64,000 bases of DNA from Nitratireductor luteus (GCF_026162365.1 NZ_JAOANW010000001.1:434001-498000), one strand, 5' to 3'. Shown: positions 1-9,035, numbered from the stretch's first letter. Notes: generated by a model not told the origin, from the sequence alone. Translations and numbers: made by a program.

Positions 1-50
1 GCGAACCGAACCTTCTCGTATGACCGCCGTGGAGTCGCGAATCTCCGCCG

Positions 51-1337
51 CTACCGGCCGGCCTTCTCACGCTCTATCGCGCGCCAGCCGATGTCGCGGC
101 GGCAGAAGCCGCCGGGCCAGTCGATGCGGTCGACGGCGGCGTAGGCGGCGGTGCCGGCCTCCGCGACGGAATGGCCCAGCGCCGTGACGTTTAGGACGCG
201 GCCGCCATTGGCGACGAGTTGGCCGTCCTTCAAGGCCGTGCCCGCGTGGAAGATGTTGACGCCGAGGGTCGGGTCGGCGGCATCGCCGACGCCATCGATC
301 CTCGTGCCTTTTTCCGGCGTTCCGGGATAGCCCCTGGCCGCCATCACCACCGTGAGCGCGGCCTCGTCGCGCCAGCGCGCCGACATATGGGCGAGCTGCC
401 CATCGGCAGCTCCCTTGAGAAGCAGCAGCAGATCGTCTTTCAGGCGTGGCATCAGGACCTGGCATTCCGGGTCGCCAAAACGAACATTATATTCGATCAG
501 GCTCGGTCCATCGGCGGTGATCATCAGCCCGGCATAGAGCACGCCCGTAAAGGGAGCTCCCATCTCGGCCATGCCCTTCAGGGTGGGCTCGATGATCTCG
601 CGCATGGTGCGCTCTATCATCGCGTCGGTCATTACAGGCGCGGGGGAGTAGGCCCCCATGCCGCCCGTATTGGGACCGGTATCGCCCTCACTGAGGCGCT
701 TGTGGTCCTGCGCCGTGCCGAAGGGCAGCGCAGTCTTGCCGTCGCAGAGGCAGAAGAAGCTTGCTTCCTCGCCTTGAAGGAACTCCTCGACGACGACCTC
801 CGCGCCGGCACCACCGAACAGGCCGGAGAAGCAATCGTCGATGGCCGCGCAGGCTTCGTTCTCGGTCATGGCGATGGTCACGCCCTTGCCCGCGGCAAGG
901 CCGTCGGCCTTGACGACGATGGGCACGCCCACCTGCCGTATGTAATCCTTGGCCTGGGCAGCGTCAGCGAAGCGGCCATAGCCGGCGGTCGGGATTGCGT
1001 AGCGGGAACACAGATCCTTGGTGAAGCCCTTGGAGCCCTCCAGGCGCGCGGCGGCCGCGGACGGCCCGAACACCGCTATGCCGCCGGCCTTGAGCGCATC
1101 GGCCAGCCCGGCCACCAGGGGGGCTTCCGGCCCCACCACCACGAAATCGATCTTCTTGTCGATGCAGAAACGGCAGACCGCATCGTGGTCGTCGACATTC
1201 AGCGGCACGCATTCGGCTTCCTGCGCGATGCCGGGATTGCCGGGGGCGGCGTAGAACTTCTCAAAAAGGGGCGAGGCGGCGATCTTCCAAGCCAGCGCGT
1301 GCTCGCGGCCGCCCGAGCCGATGAGAAGAACATTCAT
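51..1337 (-). CDS. purD: Phosphoribosylamine--glycine ligase (GARS)
   Basis: Cytosolic ATP-grasp enzyme of de novo purine synthesis; it joins glycine to 5-phosphoribosylamine to give GAR. The N-terminus carries the PurD hallmark [12 protein letters not shown], followed by VVGPEAPL, the ATP-grasp part ([22 protein letters not shown]) and [10 protein letters not shown]. About 428 residues is the usual length. The open frame reaches a GTG at 1346, but ATG 1337 follows GAGGTGG by six bases and gives the family start [10 protein letters not shown]. No partner purine gene is adjacent. Bases 1-50, downstream of its stop, show nothing recognisable. Confidence 0.97.
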   Translation of the reverse strand: MNVLLIGSGGREHALAWKIAASPLFEKFYAAPGNPGIAQEAECVPLNVDDHDAVCRFCIDKKIDFVVVGPEAPLVAGLADALKAGGIAVFGPSAAAARLEGSKGFTKDLCSRYAIPTAGYGRFADAAQAKDYIRQVGVPIVVKADGLAAGKGVTIAMTENEACAAIDDCFSGLFGGAGAEVVVEEFLQGEEASFFCLCDGKTALPFGTAQDHKRLSEGDTGPNTGGMGAYSPAPVMTDAMIERTMREIIEPTLKGMAEMGAPFTGVLYAGLMITADGPSLIEYNVRFGDPECQVLMPRLKDDLLLLLKGAADGQLAHMSARWRDEAALTVVMAARGYPGTPEKGTRIDGVGDAADPTLGVNIFHAGTALKDGQLVANGGRVLNVTALGHSVAEAGTAAYAAVDRIDWPGGFCRRDIGWRAIEREKAGR

Positions 1338-1530
1338 GGTCGCCACCTCGTGCCGTTTTCAGTTGGCATCGGGCTATGACCGAAACGCCCGCGCGTCAAG
1401 CAAAGGCGTGCGGTTGCGCAAAGGAAAAGCGCAGGGCTATCGTATATGGAACTTTGCAGCCCCAGGCTTCCATGATCCGTTTTTTCGGACCTTAGCATCG
1501 TCGGCAGTTTCGTACTGCTTACGACAGAAT

Positions 1531-1944
1531 CTATCCGGGCATTCGCTCGAATGTCCGCAGCGAGGAATCGATCGTGTCCCAGGCATGGGCGCGGATGGTG
1601 TAGGTAACCACCTGCGGGTTGAATTTGGCTGGGTCGTCCAGGCTGCCCGCGTGGACGGCAATCACGTCCGGCCTGGCGGGAAACGTCAGGTAGACCGGCG
1701 TTCCGCAGATGGGGCAGAAGGCGTGGTCCTTTTCCACGCCGCTGTCGGCCACAATCCGCCACTGTCCCGCTTCGCCCGCAATCCTCACATCGGCGCGCGG
1801 TGAGAAGGTCAGATAGGATCCGTGCCCGGTGCCGCTTCGTTTCTGGCAATCCGTGCATTGGCAGTGGTTCTCGAAGACCGGTTCACTGCTCGTTTCATAA
1901 CGGATCGCGCCGCACGCGCATCCGCCCTTGTAGGACTTGGTCAT
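1531..1944 (-). CDS. GFA / CENP-V domain zinc protein
   Basis: A 137-residue protein of the glutathione-dependent formaldehyde-activating (GFA) superfamily. It shows the zinc-binding pattern GGCACGAIRY near residue 8, HCQCTDCQKRSG near 27 and FCPICGTPVYL near 75. Family members with known activity are rare, so the substrate is unknown; a glutathione-adduct lyase role would be a guess. It is on the same strand as, and 43 bases downstream of, the SRPBCC gene, so it may be the last gene of the arsR-SRPBCC transcript. Confidence 0.9.
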   Translation of the reverse strand: MTKSYKGGCACGAIRYETSSEPVFENHCQCTDCQKRSGTGHGSYLTFSPRADVRIAGEAGQWRIVADSGVEKDHAFCPICGTPVYLTFPARPDVIAVHAGSLDDPAKFNPQVVTYTIRAHAWDTIDSSLRTFERMPG

Positions 1945-1987
1945 AGTTTTTCTCCTCGGGATGTTCTGGATTTGACGCGGCGCTGAA

Positions 1988-2452
1988 TCAGGCCGCCTTG
2001 GGCTTGGCGAATACGTCGAGCCCGCGGCCGGTTTCCAGGAAGGATTTCAGGCTGGAGAGGACGGCCGGCCAACCTTTGCTGATGCCGTTCGCCATTCCGC
2101 TGCCGGCTTCGAGCTCGTCATGGGTGACGGTCAGGCGGACCATGTCTTCGTATTCCTCGATCTCAAACGTCACCCGGCTGTAGGCTTCCGGATCGGACGC
2201 CTGCGAAGCGTTTGCCCAGGTGATGACGAGACGGGTCGGCGGCGAGACCTCAACGACCTTGCCGACGAGTTCGACGGTGCGTTCGTCATTGGCGCGGATG
2301 TGTTCCCACTTCGACCCGAGCTTCCAGTCGGAGACGTTTTCGTGGCCCCAATAGCGCCTTGCGACGTCCGGTTTCGTAATGGCCTCGAACACCTTTTCCG
2401 GCGTCGAGAGAATGTAGGTCACGTAAACGAAGCTGGTCGTCTCTTTGGTCAT
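1988..2452 (-). CDS. SRPBCC / AHSA1-type ligand-binding protein
   Basis: A START-like hydrophobic-pocket protein (154 residues). It begins TSFVYVTYILSTPEKVFEAI, followed by WGHENVSDWKLGSKW, the usual layout of AHSA1-type SRPBCC proteins found with ArsR repressors. The open frame extends to 2527, but ATG 2452 lies two bases after the arsR stop and is served by GGAGAG at the arsR end, so translation is probably coupled. By family precedent it acts with the adjacent ArsR in a small-molecule response; the ligand cannot be read from the sequence. Confidence 0.9.
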   Translation of the reverse strand: MTKETTSFVYVTYILSTPEKVFEAITKPDVARRYWGHENVSDWKLGSKWEHIRANDERTVELVGKVVEVSPPTRLVITWANASQASDPEAYSRVTFEIEEYEDMVRLTVTHDELEAGSGMANGISKGWPAVLSSLKSFLETGRGLDVFAKPKAA

Positions 2453-2454
2453 TG

Positions 2455-2769
2455 CTACTCTCCTTCGAGTTCTTTCTTCAGATCGTGCAGCAGGCTGAGC
2501 CGCTGACGCTCGAATTTCCGCACCCACCGTTCGTAGACCTCGTGGAGCGGCACGGGGTTGATGAAATGCAGCTTTTCCCTGCCGCGCCGGACCGTGCTCA
2601 CCAGATTGGCCTCCTCCAGTATGCCGAGGTGCTGCGTGGCGGATTGCCGGGCCATGTCCAGATTTTCGCAGAGCTGGCCGAGCGTCTGCCCGTTCTTGTC
2701 ACAAAGAAGGTCAAGCAGCCTTCTGCGTGTCGGGTCGCCCAGAGCTTTGAAAACCTTGTCAGTGTCCAT
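2455..2769 (-). CDS. ArsR-family winged-helix repressor
   Basis: A 104-residue ArsR/SmtB-type repressor. It opens DKVFKALGDPTRRRLLDLL, has the recognition helix region MARQSATQHLGILEEANLV, and a wing RRGREKLHFINPVPL. The cysteine metal-box motif of arsenic or cadmium sensors is absent, which fits the SRPBCC-associated ArsR subgroup rather than a metal sensor. A perfect inverted repeat lies 28 bases upstream inside its own promoter, so autoregulation of the arsR-SRPBCC unit is likely. Confidence 0.94.
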   Translation of the reverse strand: MDTDKVFKALGDPTRRRLLDLLCDKNGQTLGQLCENLDMARQSATQHLGILEEANLVSTVRRGREKLHFINPVPLHEVYERWVRKFERQRLSLLHDLKKELEGE

Positions 2770-2792
2770 CGGTCCTGCTCGTATCTGACGAC

Positions 2793-2821
2793 AGATATGC
2801 AGGTAAATACCTGCATGTCAA
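2793..2821 (-). promoter_or_regulatory. arsR promoter with embedded operator
   Basis: Read on the minus strand, a consensus -35 TTGACA (2821-2816) is followed after 17 bases by ATATCT (2798-2793). Between and overlapping them is a perfect inverted repeat: ATGCAGGTA at 2797-2805, spacer AA, and TACCTGCAT at 2808-2816. The geometry is that of a repressor site blocking RNA polymerase; the ArsR protein encoded directly downstream is the obvious ligand. Confidence 0.8.
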
Positions 2822-2893
2822 GAGAGTTCCACCTTGACGGAAGCGGCCTGTCTTGCCACTCCATCATCCGAGCCAAAGTTTTCGGGAAGAAGC

Positions 2894-3877
2894 ATGGAAA
2901 AGATCCAGTCCAGAGCCGAGCGCGGCCGCGTCGCCGATGCGCCGTCGGGCCATTGGGTCTACCGGCTCCTGCCGCGTTCGGCCTGGCCCTATGCCCAGCT
3001 TGCCCGCTGGGACCGACCGATCGGCTGGCAGTTGCTGCTGTGGCCCTGCCTGTGGTCGCTCGCCATGGCGGCCAGCGCGGGGGCCAAACCGGGTGCGCCA
3101 CTGTGGAGCGTGATGCCTTCGCCGCTCTATGTCCTGTTATTCGTTATCGGCGCCATTGCGATGCGCGGCGCCGGGTGCACCTATAACGATCTCGTGGACC
3201 AGCGCATCGATGAGGCGGTGGAGCGCACGCGCTCGCGCCCCCTGCCCTCGGGTCAGGTTTCGCGGCGGCAGGCATGGGTGTTCCTCTGCGCGCAGGCGCT
3301 GGCGGGGCTGATCGTGCTGGTACAGTTCAACGGCTTCGCCATCCTGCTCGGGCTGGCATCGCTGGCCGTCGTCGCCATCTATCCGTTCGCCAAGCGCTTC
3401 ACGGACTGGCCGCAGCTTTTCCTGGGGCTGGCCTTTTCATGGGGCGCGCTGATGGGCTGGGCGGTGACCTTCGGCAATCTGACGCTGGCGCCGCTGCTCC
3501 TTTATTTCGGTTCGATCCTTTGGGTGATCGGGTACGACACGATCTATGCGCATCAGGACAAGGAGGATGACGCGATTGTCGGCGTGCGTTCCACGGCACG
3601 GCTGTTCGCCGAGAACACGAGCTACTGGCTGATAGCGCTCTATGCCGGGGCGCTTTTGTTTTTCGCCGTCGCTTTCGGGCTTGCCGCGGTGCCCATGCCG
3701 GCGCTTGCCGGCCTTGTGGCGGCGGGGGCGCACATGGCGCGCCAGATCCGCACGCTGGACATTGATGACCCGGACCAGTGCCTGGCCCTGTTCAAGTCGA
3801 ACACGGTGGTGGGCGCGCTCATCTTTCTGGGATTGCTGGGCGGCGGCGCCTGGGCGACGCTCAGCCCGTATTTCTGA
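2894..3877 (+). CDS. ubiA: 4-hydroxybenzoate octaprenyltransferase
   Basis: Integral membrane UbiA prenyltransferase that attaches a polyprenyl chain to 4-hydroxybenzoate in ubiquinone synthesis. The first aspartate-rich site GCTYNDLVDQRID is near residue 98 and the second, YAHQDKEDD, near 220; many hydrophobic segments lie between and after. ATG 2894 follows GGGAAGAAGC and gives 327 residues, the normal length; the longer open frame from 2834 lacks a ribosome site. The polyprenyl donor could come from the synthase at 22174-23193. Confidence 0.96.
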   Translation: MEKIQSRAERGRVADAPSGHWVYRLLPRSAWPYAQLARWDRPIGWQLLLWPCLWSLAMAASAGAKPGAPLWSVMPSPLYVLLFVIGAIAMRGAGCTYNDLVDQRIDEAVERTRSRPLPSGQVSRRQAWVFLCAQALAGLIVLVQFNGFAILLGLASLAVVAIYPFAKRFTDWPQLFLGLAFSWGALMGWAVTFGNLTLAPLLLYFGSILWVIGYDTIYAHQDKEDDAIVGVRSTARLFAENTSYWLIALYAGALLFFAVAFGLAAVPMPALAGLVAAGAHMARQIRTLDIDDPDQCLALFKSNTVVGALIFLGLLGGGAWATLSPYF

Positions 3878-3898
3878 ACAGCCAGGGTCCCCCGACGA

Positions 3899-4462
3899 TC
3901 AGTCGCGGGCGATGATCTCTTCGCCGCCGACGACCAGCCGCAGACCCAGCGAACCCTGCTTGCGGCGGGCGAGGAAGCGCGGCCGGCGCTGGCGCACGGG
4001 GCGTCCGCGGCGGCGTTCCTTGGGTGCGTCAGCCTTGATCTGGCCCAGCGAATCCTCAAGCGTACGGGCGATGCCGTCGGCCTCGACCAGCATCATCGGC
4101 AGGCCATAGGCTTCCGACCAAGCCCGCCAATCCGCCGCCACATCGTCGAAATCGCCGGCGACCAGCAGCGGAACCGACAGCATCGGGTCCTTGTGCAGGA
4201 GCTCCAGCGTCACCGTCACATCGCCCTCGCCGTCCTCTATGGCCCGCGCGGCCACGCCTTCGAAGGCATTGGGCGGCAAGGCAAAGGTGACGGGAAGCTG
4301 GCTCATGTTCAGATGGCGGCGCATGCGCACACCGCGCTTGTCGATGGTGAACGCCACTTCGCCGAATGCATCGTGCGATGCGTAGCTGACCGCCTGGGGC
4401 AGGCGGAAAGGGTCGAGCCGCATTGCGCGGCCCGCCCAGACGGGCTTGAGACCACTCGCCAT
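3899..4462 (-). CDS. DUF6101 family protein
   Basis: A 187-residue soluble protein that I recognise as the rhizobial DUF6101 family by its N-terminal layout (RAMRLDPFRLPQAVSYASHD, then FTIDKRGVRMRR) and an extremely basic tail RRRGRPVRQRRPRF. Function is unknown. It converges with ubiA, 21 bases apart. The 213-base gap on its 5' side carries a short hairpin (GAGAGCCGG TTTT CCGGTCTCTC, 4488-4510) in the leader and otherwise nothing I can identify. Confidence 0.8.
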   Translation of the reverse strand: MASGLKPVWAGRAMRLDPFRLPQAVSYASHDAFGEVAFTIDKRGVRMRRHLNMSQLPVTFALPPNAFEGVAARAIEDGEGDVTVTLELLHKDPMLSVPLLVAGDFDDVAADWRAWSEAYGLPMMLVEADGIARTLEDSLGQIKADAPKERRRGRPVRQRRPRFLARRKQGSLGLRLVVGGEEIIARD

Positions 4463-4675
4463 ACTTTATGCCTTCCTGTTACTCCTGAGAGCCGGTTTTC
4501 CGGTCTCTCCGGGCCAGATTTCTTCCGGCCTCGTTATGGGAAGGACTGTAGCGCGGGGTTGTTACCTACGGGCTTAGAAACTCGGTTAAATTTTGCTGAT
4601 CTGATAGTTGGTTAGCGGTTTCAGACCTGCCGCAAGAGTTGCGTAACGAATGTCACCGGCCGGTAAACCGGCATC

Positions 4676-5422
4676 TCACGCCAGCGCCGGCGGCAGCGGG
4701 CAGGTAAGCAGCCGGCCCTTTTCCGGCAGGCTGTCGTCAACGCCGGCCCGGCGCATGGCCATCCACAGGCCGGCCAGGTTGGAGGTGACGACCGGGCAGC
4801 CGATGCGGCGCTCTATCTCGGGCGCGAGCGTTGCCGCCGGCAGCGCCGTGCACGAGATGAACAGCGCTTCGGCGCCCGCCACCATCGCATCCTCGGCGGC
4901 CTCGACTATCAGCCGCGGATCGAGCCGCGCCATGTCGCGGTCGTCCTCCATGTCGAGGCCATGGGCGTTGACGACTTCGAAGCCGTGGCCTTCGAGGTGG
5001 TTGACGATGGCGGTCGCCGTGTCCGCGATATAGGGCGTCATCACCGCGATGCGGCGGGCGCCGAGCGCGCGGAACGCCCGTTTGGCGGCCATTATGGGCG
5101 TTATCGGCGCGATGCCGGGCCGGCCTTCGGCAATGGCGGTGGCAACCTTGTCCTCGCCCAGCACCACGGTGGCCGACGTGCAGGAGAAATAGAGCGCGGA
5201 GAGCGGCACGCCCGGCACCACCAAGCGCGCCGCCTCGCCCAGATGCGGCAGCGTGCGGCGCAGTTGCTCCGGCGATGTCGGGTTCTCGAAGGGAACGCGC
5301 GTGGCGCACACCGTTACCTTTGGCGGCATGATGGCGCGGATGTCGTTCTCGGTGACAAGATCGGTCGCCAGGAGAATCGTGCCGATCACCGGCCTGCCGG
5401 CATCGAAAAATTTCTGATCCAT
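4676..5422 (-). CDS. Maleate isomerase / Asp-Glu racemase superfamily protein
   Basis: A 248-residue member of the Asp/Glu racemase fold, nearest in layout to maleate cis-trans isomerase and the ectoine-utilisation protein EutA. Two active-site cysteines are visible in matching contexts: FSCTSA near residue 82 and ISCTALP near 192. It is the last gene of a minus-strand run tsaC - FAD oxidoreductase - this gene, nine bases after the oxidoreductase stop. No other ectoine genes are present, so a small dicarboxylate or hydroxy acid is a likelier substrate than ectoine. The exact reaction is not determinable. Confidence 0.82.
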   Translation of the reverse strand: MDQKFFDAGRPVIGTILLATDLVTENDIRAIMPPKVTVCATRVPFENPTSPEQLRRTLPHLGEAARLVVPGVPLSALYFSCTSATVVLGEDKVATAIAEGRPGIAPITPIMAAKRAFRALGARRIAVMTPYIADTATAIVNHLEGHGFEVVNAHGLDMEDDRDMARLDPRLIVEAAEDAMVAGAEALFISCTALPAATLAPEIERRIGCPVVTSNLAGLWMAMRRAGVDDSLPEKGRLLTCPLPPALA

Positions 5423-5431
5423 GATCGCCTT

Positions 5432-6859
5432 TCAGATGACCTTGCCGGGATTCATGATGCCGGCGGGGTCGAACGCCTTTTTCACCCGCCGCATGAGATC
5501 GGTCGCGACGGGCGGCTGTGTTGCGATGAGTTCGTCGCGTTTCAACCGTCCTATGCCGTGCTCGGCCGAGAACGAGCCGCCGAGGTCGCGCACGATGGCA
5601 TGCACGGCGTTGTTCATGGCGCGGTAGTGTTCCAGATAGGCGGCCTTGTCCATGCCGACGGGCTGAGAAACATTGTAGTGGAGATTGCCGTCGCCCATAT
5701 GGCCGAAGCAGGCCGGACGGCAGCCCTTGACCACTTGCGCGGCGGCGGCATCGGCCCGGGCGATGAATTCGGGGATGGCGGCGACGGGGACGGCGATATC
5801 ATGCTTGATCGAGCCGCCTTCCGGCTTCTGTGCTTCCGACATCGCCTCGCGCAGGTGACGCAACGCCTCCGCCTGCTGCTGGCTCTGGGCGATCACCGCG
5901 TCGGCGACCGTGCCCTCCTCGAAAGCGGCGGCCAGGATCTCTTCCATCAGCACATTTGCGTCGTCGGCGGAGCGGCCGGACGAGACCTCCAGCAGGACGT
6001 GCCAGGGATGGGCCGCCTCGAGCGGCGGCCTGACGCCGGGCACATGCGCCAGCACGAAGTCGAGCGGCGTTGCCGACATGAGCTCGAACGCCGTCAGCGC
6101 ACCGCCGGCCATGCCTGCGGCCATACCAAGAAAATCGAGCGCGGCCTTGGGCGAGGCGACCCCGGCCCAGGCCAGTTCCCGGCCCTTCGGCTTGGGAAAG
6201 AGCTTCACCACGGCTGCCGTGATGATGCCCAGCGTGCCTTCAGCGCCTATGAAAAGGTCTTTGAGGTCGTAGCCGGTATTGTCCTTCTTCAGCTTGCGCA
6301 GATCGTCGAGCACTTCGCCCGTGGGCAGAACCACCTGGACGCCCAGGCAAAGGTCGCGCGCCACGCCATAGGCCAGGGCGCCGATGCCGCCGGCATTGGC
6401 CGAAAGGTTTCCGCCGATCTGGCAGGAGCCCTGGGAGGCAAGCGAGAGCGGGAACAGCCGGTCGTTGGCCGCCGCCGCTTCCTGCAGGGTCTGCAGGATG
6501 ACGCCGGCCTCCACCGTCGCCGTATTCGTTTCCAGGTCGATCTCGCGTATCGTGTTGAGGCGGGACAGCGAAACGACGATCTCGCCGCCGCCCTGGTCCG
6601 GCATCTGACCGCCGACGAGGCCGGTATTGCCGCCCTGGGGTACAATGGGCGTGCCGGTTTGTGTCGCCAGGGCGAGGATGCGGCTCACCTCTTCGGTGGA
6701 ACCCGGCTGCAGAACCAGAGCGGTACGCCCGGCAAACAGGCCGCGCGGCTCCACCAGATGGGGAGCGATGTCCTGCGGCAGCCGCAGAGCGTGTTTGTCG
6801 CCGACGATTTCGGCAAAGCGGTCGATCAGCCCGGCATCCAGTTCCATCGCTTCGTTCAT
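5432..6859 (-). CDS. FAD-linked 2-hydroxyacid dehydrogenase (GlcD/D2HGDH type)
   Basis: A 475-residue FAD-binding PCMH oxidoreductase. The FAD domain has PQGGNTGLVGGQ near residue 75 and GGNLSANAGGIGALAYG near 145. The C-terminal cap has the metal-site motif GHMGDGNLHYNV near 385 and SAEHGIGRLKRDEL near 430. This is the family of D-2-hydroxyglutarate, D-lactate and glycolate dehydrogenases; the exact acid is unknown. Its ATG overlaps the tsaC stop (ATGA), so the two are co-translated, and a racemase-like gene follows directly, suggesting handling of a chiral 2-hydroxy acid. Confidence 0.92.
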   Translation of the reverse strand: MNEAMELDAGLIDRFAEIVGDKHALRLPQDIAPHLVEPRGLFAGRTALVLQPGSTEEVSRILALATQTGTPIVPQGGNTGLVGGQMPDQGGGEIVVSLSRLNTIREIDLETNTATVEAGVILQTLQEAAAANDRLFPLSLASQGSCQIGGNLSANAGGIGALAYGVARDLCLGVQVVLPTGEVLDDLRKLKKDNTGYDLKDLFIGAEGTLGIITAAVVKLFPKPKGRELAWAGVASPKAALDFLGMAAGMAGGALTAFELMSATPLDFVLAHVPGVRPPLEAAHPWHVLLEVSSGRSADDANVLMEEILAAAFEEGTVADAVIAQSQQQAEALRHLREAMSEAQKPEGGSIKHDIAVPVAAIPEFIARADAAAAQVVKGCRPACFGHMGDGNLHYNVSQPVGMDKAAYLEHYRAMNNAVHAIVRDLGGSFSAEHGIGRLKRDELIATQPPVATDLMRRVKKAFDPAGIMNPGKVI

Positions 6860-7830
6860 GCTCCTGTCTCCCCGCTGTTTTCACGCGGAGCGGCGGCGCG
6901 CGCCAGGCGATCGTTGATGGCTTCGCCGAGACCCGCGACCGGAATGGGCTCGACCGCGATGGCCATTGCACCCACGGCGTCCAGCGCCAGGAGGTGGGCA
7001 AACAGATTGACCGCTGCCTCCTTCAGGTCGCTGCGCTGCGAAAGGTTAAGCACCTTGACGGCTGCATCGGCATTGCCGATGCGGCGCGGGCCGAAAGCGA
7101 GCAGGGCTTCGCCCGGACGCACCTTATCCGCGTTGAGCCGGACCGGCGCATCCGGCGCATAGTGGGAAGCCAGCATGCCGGGCGCCTGCACGTCGGTTGC
7201 GCCGCGCTCCAGCCTCACGCCGGCCACGGCCTCTATTTCCTCGGCCGGGATACCACCCGGGCGCAGCAGGAGAAGCCGGTCGCCCTCGACCTTGACGATG
7301 GTGGATTCCAACCCGACGCGCGTAGGGCCGCCATCGACGATCATTCCGATACGGTCCCCAAGGTCGGCGTTGACCGCGCCGGCGCTGGTGCCGCTTATAC
7401 GGCCCGACGTATTGGCGCTGGGGGCGGCCAGCGGGCGGCCGAGACGGGCGATGACCATGGCGCCGAAGCCTAGCGGATTGCGCAACGCGACCGTGTCGAG
7501 GCCGGCAGTCACCAGCGGATGAATGCCTGAATTTTCGCGCATCGGGAGCACCAGCGTGAGCGGCCCTGGCCAGAATGCCCCCGCCAGTTTCGAAGCCAGC
7601 GGCGTAAAGACGGCGATGGAGCGAGCCATTGCCATGTCAGCCACATGGGCGATCAGCGGGTTGAAGCGCGGCCGCTCCTTGATCTCGAAAATGCGTGCCA
7701 CCGCCGTGCCATCGGTGGCGTCGGCCGCCAGGCCATAGACCGTCTCGGTCGGGATGGCGACGGGTTCGCCCACTGCCAGGCGCCGGCACGCCTCTTCCAA
7801 TGCATCCTCTTCGGCAACGATCCTGGCCAA
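6856..7830 (-). CDS. tsaC: Threonylcarbamoyl-AMP synthase
   Basis: Sua5-type enzyme (324 residues) making threonylcarbamoyl-AMP from threonine, bicarbonate and ATP for the t6A37 modification of tRNA. The YrdC domain carries the KxR-like core (IPTETVYGLAADAT, IKERPRFNPLIAH), PSANTSGRISGT and GLESTIV. The C-terminal ~110 residues (LASHYAPDAPV onward) form the Sua5 domain, so this is the long form rather than the short TsaC form. It heads the operon with the FAD oxidoreductase. Confidence 0.95.
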   Translation of the reverse strand: MARIVAEEDALEEACRRLAVGEPVAIPTETVYGLAADATDGTAVARIFEIKERPRFNPLIAHVADMAMARSIAVFTPLASKLAGAFWPGPLTLVLPMRENSGIHPLVTAGLDTVALRNPLGFGAMVIARLGRPLAAPSANTSGRISGTSAGAVNADLGDRIGMIVDGGPTRVGLESTIVKVEGDRLLLLRPGGIPAEEIEAVAGVRLERGATDVQAPGMLASHYAPDAPVRLNADKVRPGEALLAFGPRRIGNADAAVKVLNLSQRSDLKEAAVNLFAHLLALDAVGAMAIAVEPIPVAGLGEAINDRLARAAAPRENSGETGA

Positions 7831-8013
7831 CTCTTTTCACTCCTGCAGCTATTGTGCTGCGTATCGCGCAAGGCCGACGATCACAAGGCCCGGCACACCG
7901 CCGGCGCTGCGTCACCGTTTTGTTAAGGCCTGCAATGTTACCGTCACGGCGAGTCCCGTCGACTGCCGCCGGGAACGTTCGCGCCATGCATGGAAGGGTC
8001 AAGGCAGAATCCG

Positions 8014-8484
8014 ATGCGCATCTTGTGGTCGATCGCTTTACTCGTGCCTATGGCCTTGGGCTCCGCTCGCGCGTCGTCCTTTGTCGTGCTCGAAGCGCCG
8101 AAAACCACCGTCAGCCCGTCGATGATCGTGCTGGGAAGCGCCGAACCGGCGGTCGCGCATCATGACCAGGCCTCGCCGGAAAAGACTGTCGAAAAGGCGG
8201 CGGCCATCAGCCCCTCGATCATCGCCTATGGCGTGCCGGCGGAGGCCGTTGAAAGAACCGCAGACCAGAGGCAAAGCGCCAAGCTGCCGCGCGGCCGGCA
8301 GGCTCTGGTCATCCGCGGCGGGATCAGCGGGGCGCCCTATCTGCGGGCGCAGGCAGGCGCGCCGGCAACACCGCCGCCTGGCGCATCCGGCGGCAGACCC
8401 GCCGGCAGAGGCGGCGATATGCCGCCCCAGCCTTCACCACACATGCCCGCGACGCCTCCCACCAGCTTTGCCGAACCCGAATAG
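8014..8484 (+). CDS. Secreted/periplasmic rhizobial protein of unknown function
   Basis: 156 residues from ATG 8014, giving a clean signal peptide (MRILWSIALLVPMALGSARA). The mature part holds two related segments, SPSMIVLGSAEPAV near residue 37 and SPSIIAYGVPAEAV near 68, then a proline/glycine-rich tail (PPPGASGGRPAGRGG). I recall similar 'SPSI(I/V)xxG' exported proteins in rhizobia but know no function. Frame and codon usage match the neighbours. It is preceded by 183 bases without a gene and followed by a small membrane protein on the same strand. Confidence 0.75.
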   Translation: MRILWSIALLVPMALGSARASSFVVLEAPKTTVSPSMIVLGSAEPAVAHHDQASPEKTVEKAAAISPSIIAYGVPAEAVERTADQRQSAKLPRGRQALVIRGGISGAPYLRAQAGAPATPPPGASGGRPAGRGGDMPPQPSPHMPATPPTSFAEPE

Positions 8485-8546
8485 GCGTTGATTCGTCGTT
8501 CAAACGGGCGCACCTTCCGGCGAACGAACCTGTCTTGGGGGAAACC

Positions 8547-8960
8547 GTGCTGATACTCATGAAGATGCTGCACCTCTTCGGTCTCATGCTGGGGGCCGGC
8601 GGCGGTATGGGAAGTATGTTCCTGGCGATGCAGGCCAGACGGCTGGACGGGCCGCCGCCGCCAGCGCTCGTAGCGCTTCGCGGACGTTTCGGGATGGCCG
8701 GCTTCATCGGCATTCTGCTTCTTTGGGTCACCGGACTGTGGATGTGGCTTTCGGCCTATGGCGGTGCGCTTCTGGGTCCCATTTTCGTTCTCAAGCTGAT
8801 GGTCGCCGCTTTCATCCTGGGCGTCGGCATCTTCGGCTTCGTCGCCATGCAGAGGGCGACGCCGGGCTCGCCGCCGCCCGCTCTGCTGCGCCGGCTCGGT
8901 CCGCTTTCGGGCGTCGCCGCCTATGTTGCCGTGGCGCTTGCCGTTCTGGCGTTCGGCTAG
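8547..8960 (+). CDS. Small integral membrane protein
   Basis: 137 residues from GTG 8547, which sits six bases after GGGGGA; TTG 8535 and ATG 8559 are alternatives. Four hydrophobic helices can be seen: LILMKMLHLFGLMLG, MAGFIGILLLWVTGLWMWL, FVLKLMVAAFILGVGIFGF and GVAAYVAVALAVLAFG. The layout recalls CopD/DUF2269-like membrane proteins, but I cannot assign a family with confidence. No cofactor site is obvious beyond one histidine in helix 1. Confidence 0.8.
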   Translation: MLILMKMLHLFGLMLGAGGGMGSMFLAMQARRLDGPPPPALVALRGRFGMAGFIGILLLWVTGLWMWLSAYGGALLGPIFVLKLMVAAFILGVGIFGFVAMQRATPGSPPPALLRRLGPLSGVAAYVAVALAVLAFG

Positions 8961-9020
8961 TTTCGCTCCAACAGATCTCGCCTCCACCCGTCGCGGTCGT
9001 TGTTCCGTGGTTGCCAGATT

Positions 9021-9035
9021 GTTCTTGATTTGTTC
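9021..9035 (+). promoter_or_regulatory. LexA (SOS) box in front of radical SAM gene
   Basis: The direct repeat GTTC-N7-GTTC (9021-9024 and 9032-9035) matches the alphaproteobacterial LexA operator consensus. It overlaps a plausible -35 TTGATT (9025-9030) that is followed after 17 bases by a weak -10 TAGGAA (9048-9053), 75 bases upstream of the radical SAM start codon. Confidence 0.7.

Noticed and set aside
2455-2769. Arsenic or cadmium resistance regulator
   Set aside because: ArsR fold, but no metal-binding cysteine pair in the recognition helix and no arsenate reductase or efflux gene adjacent.
4961-7162. 733-codon open frame on the plus strand
   Set aside because: Antisense to the racemase, FAD oxidoreductase and tsaC genes; low-complexity His/Gly/Arg-rich product without motifs.
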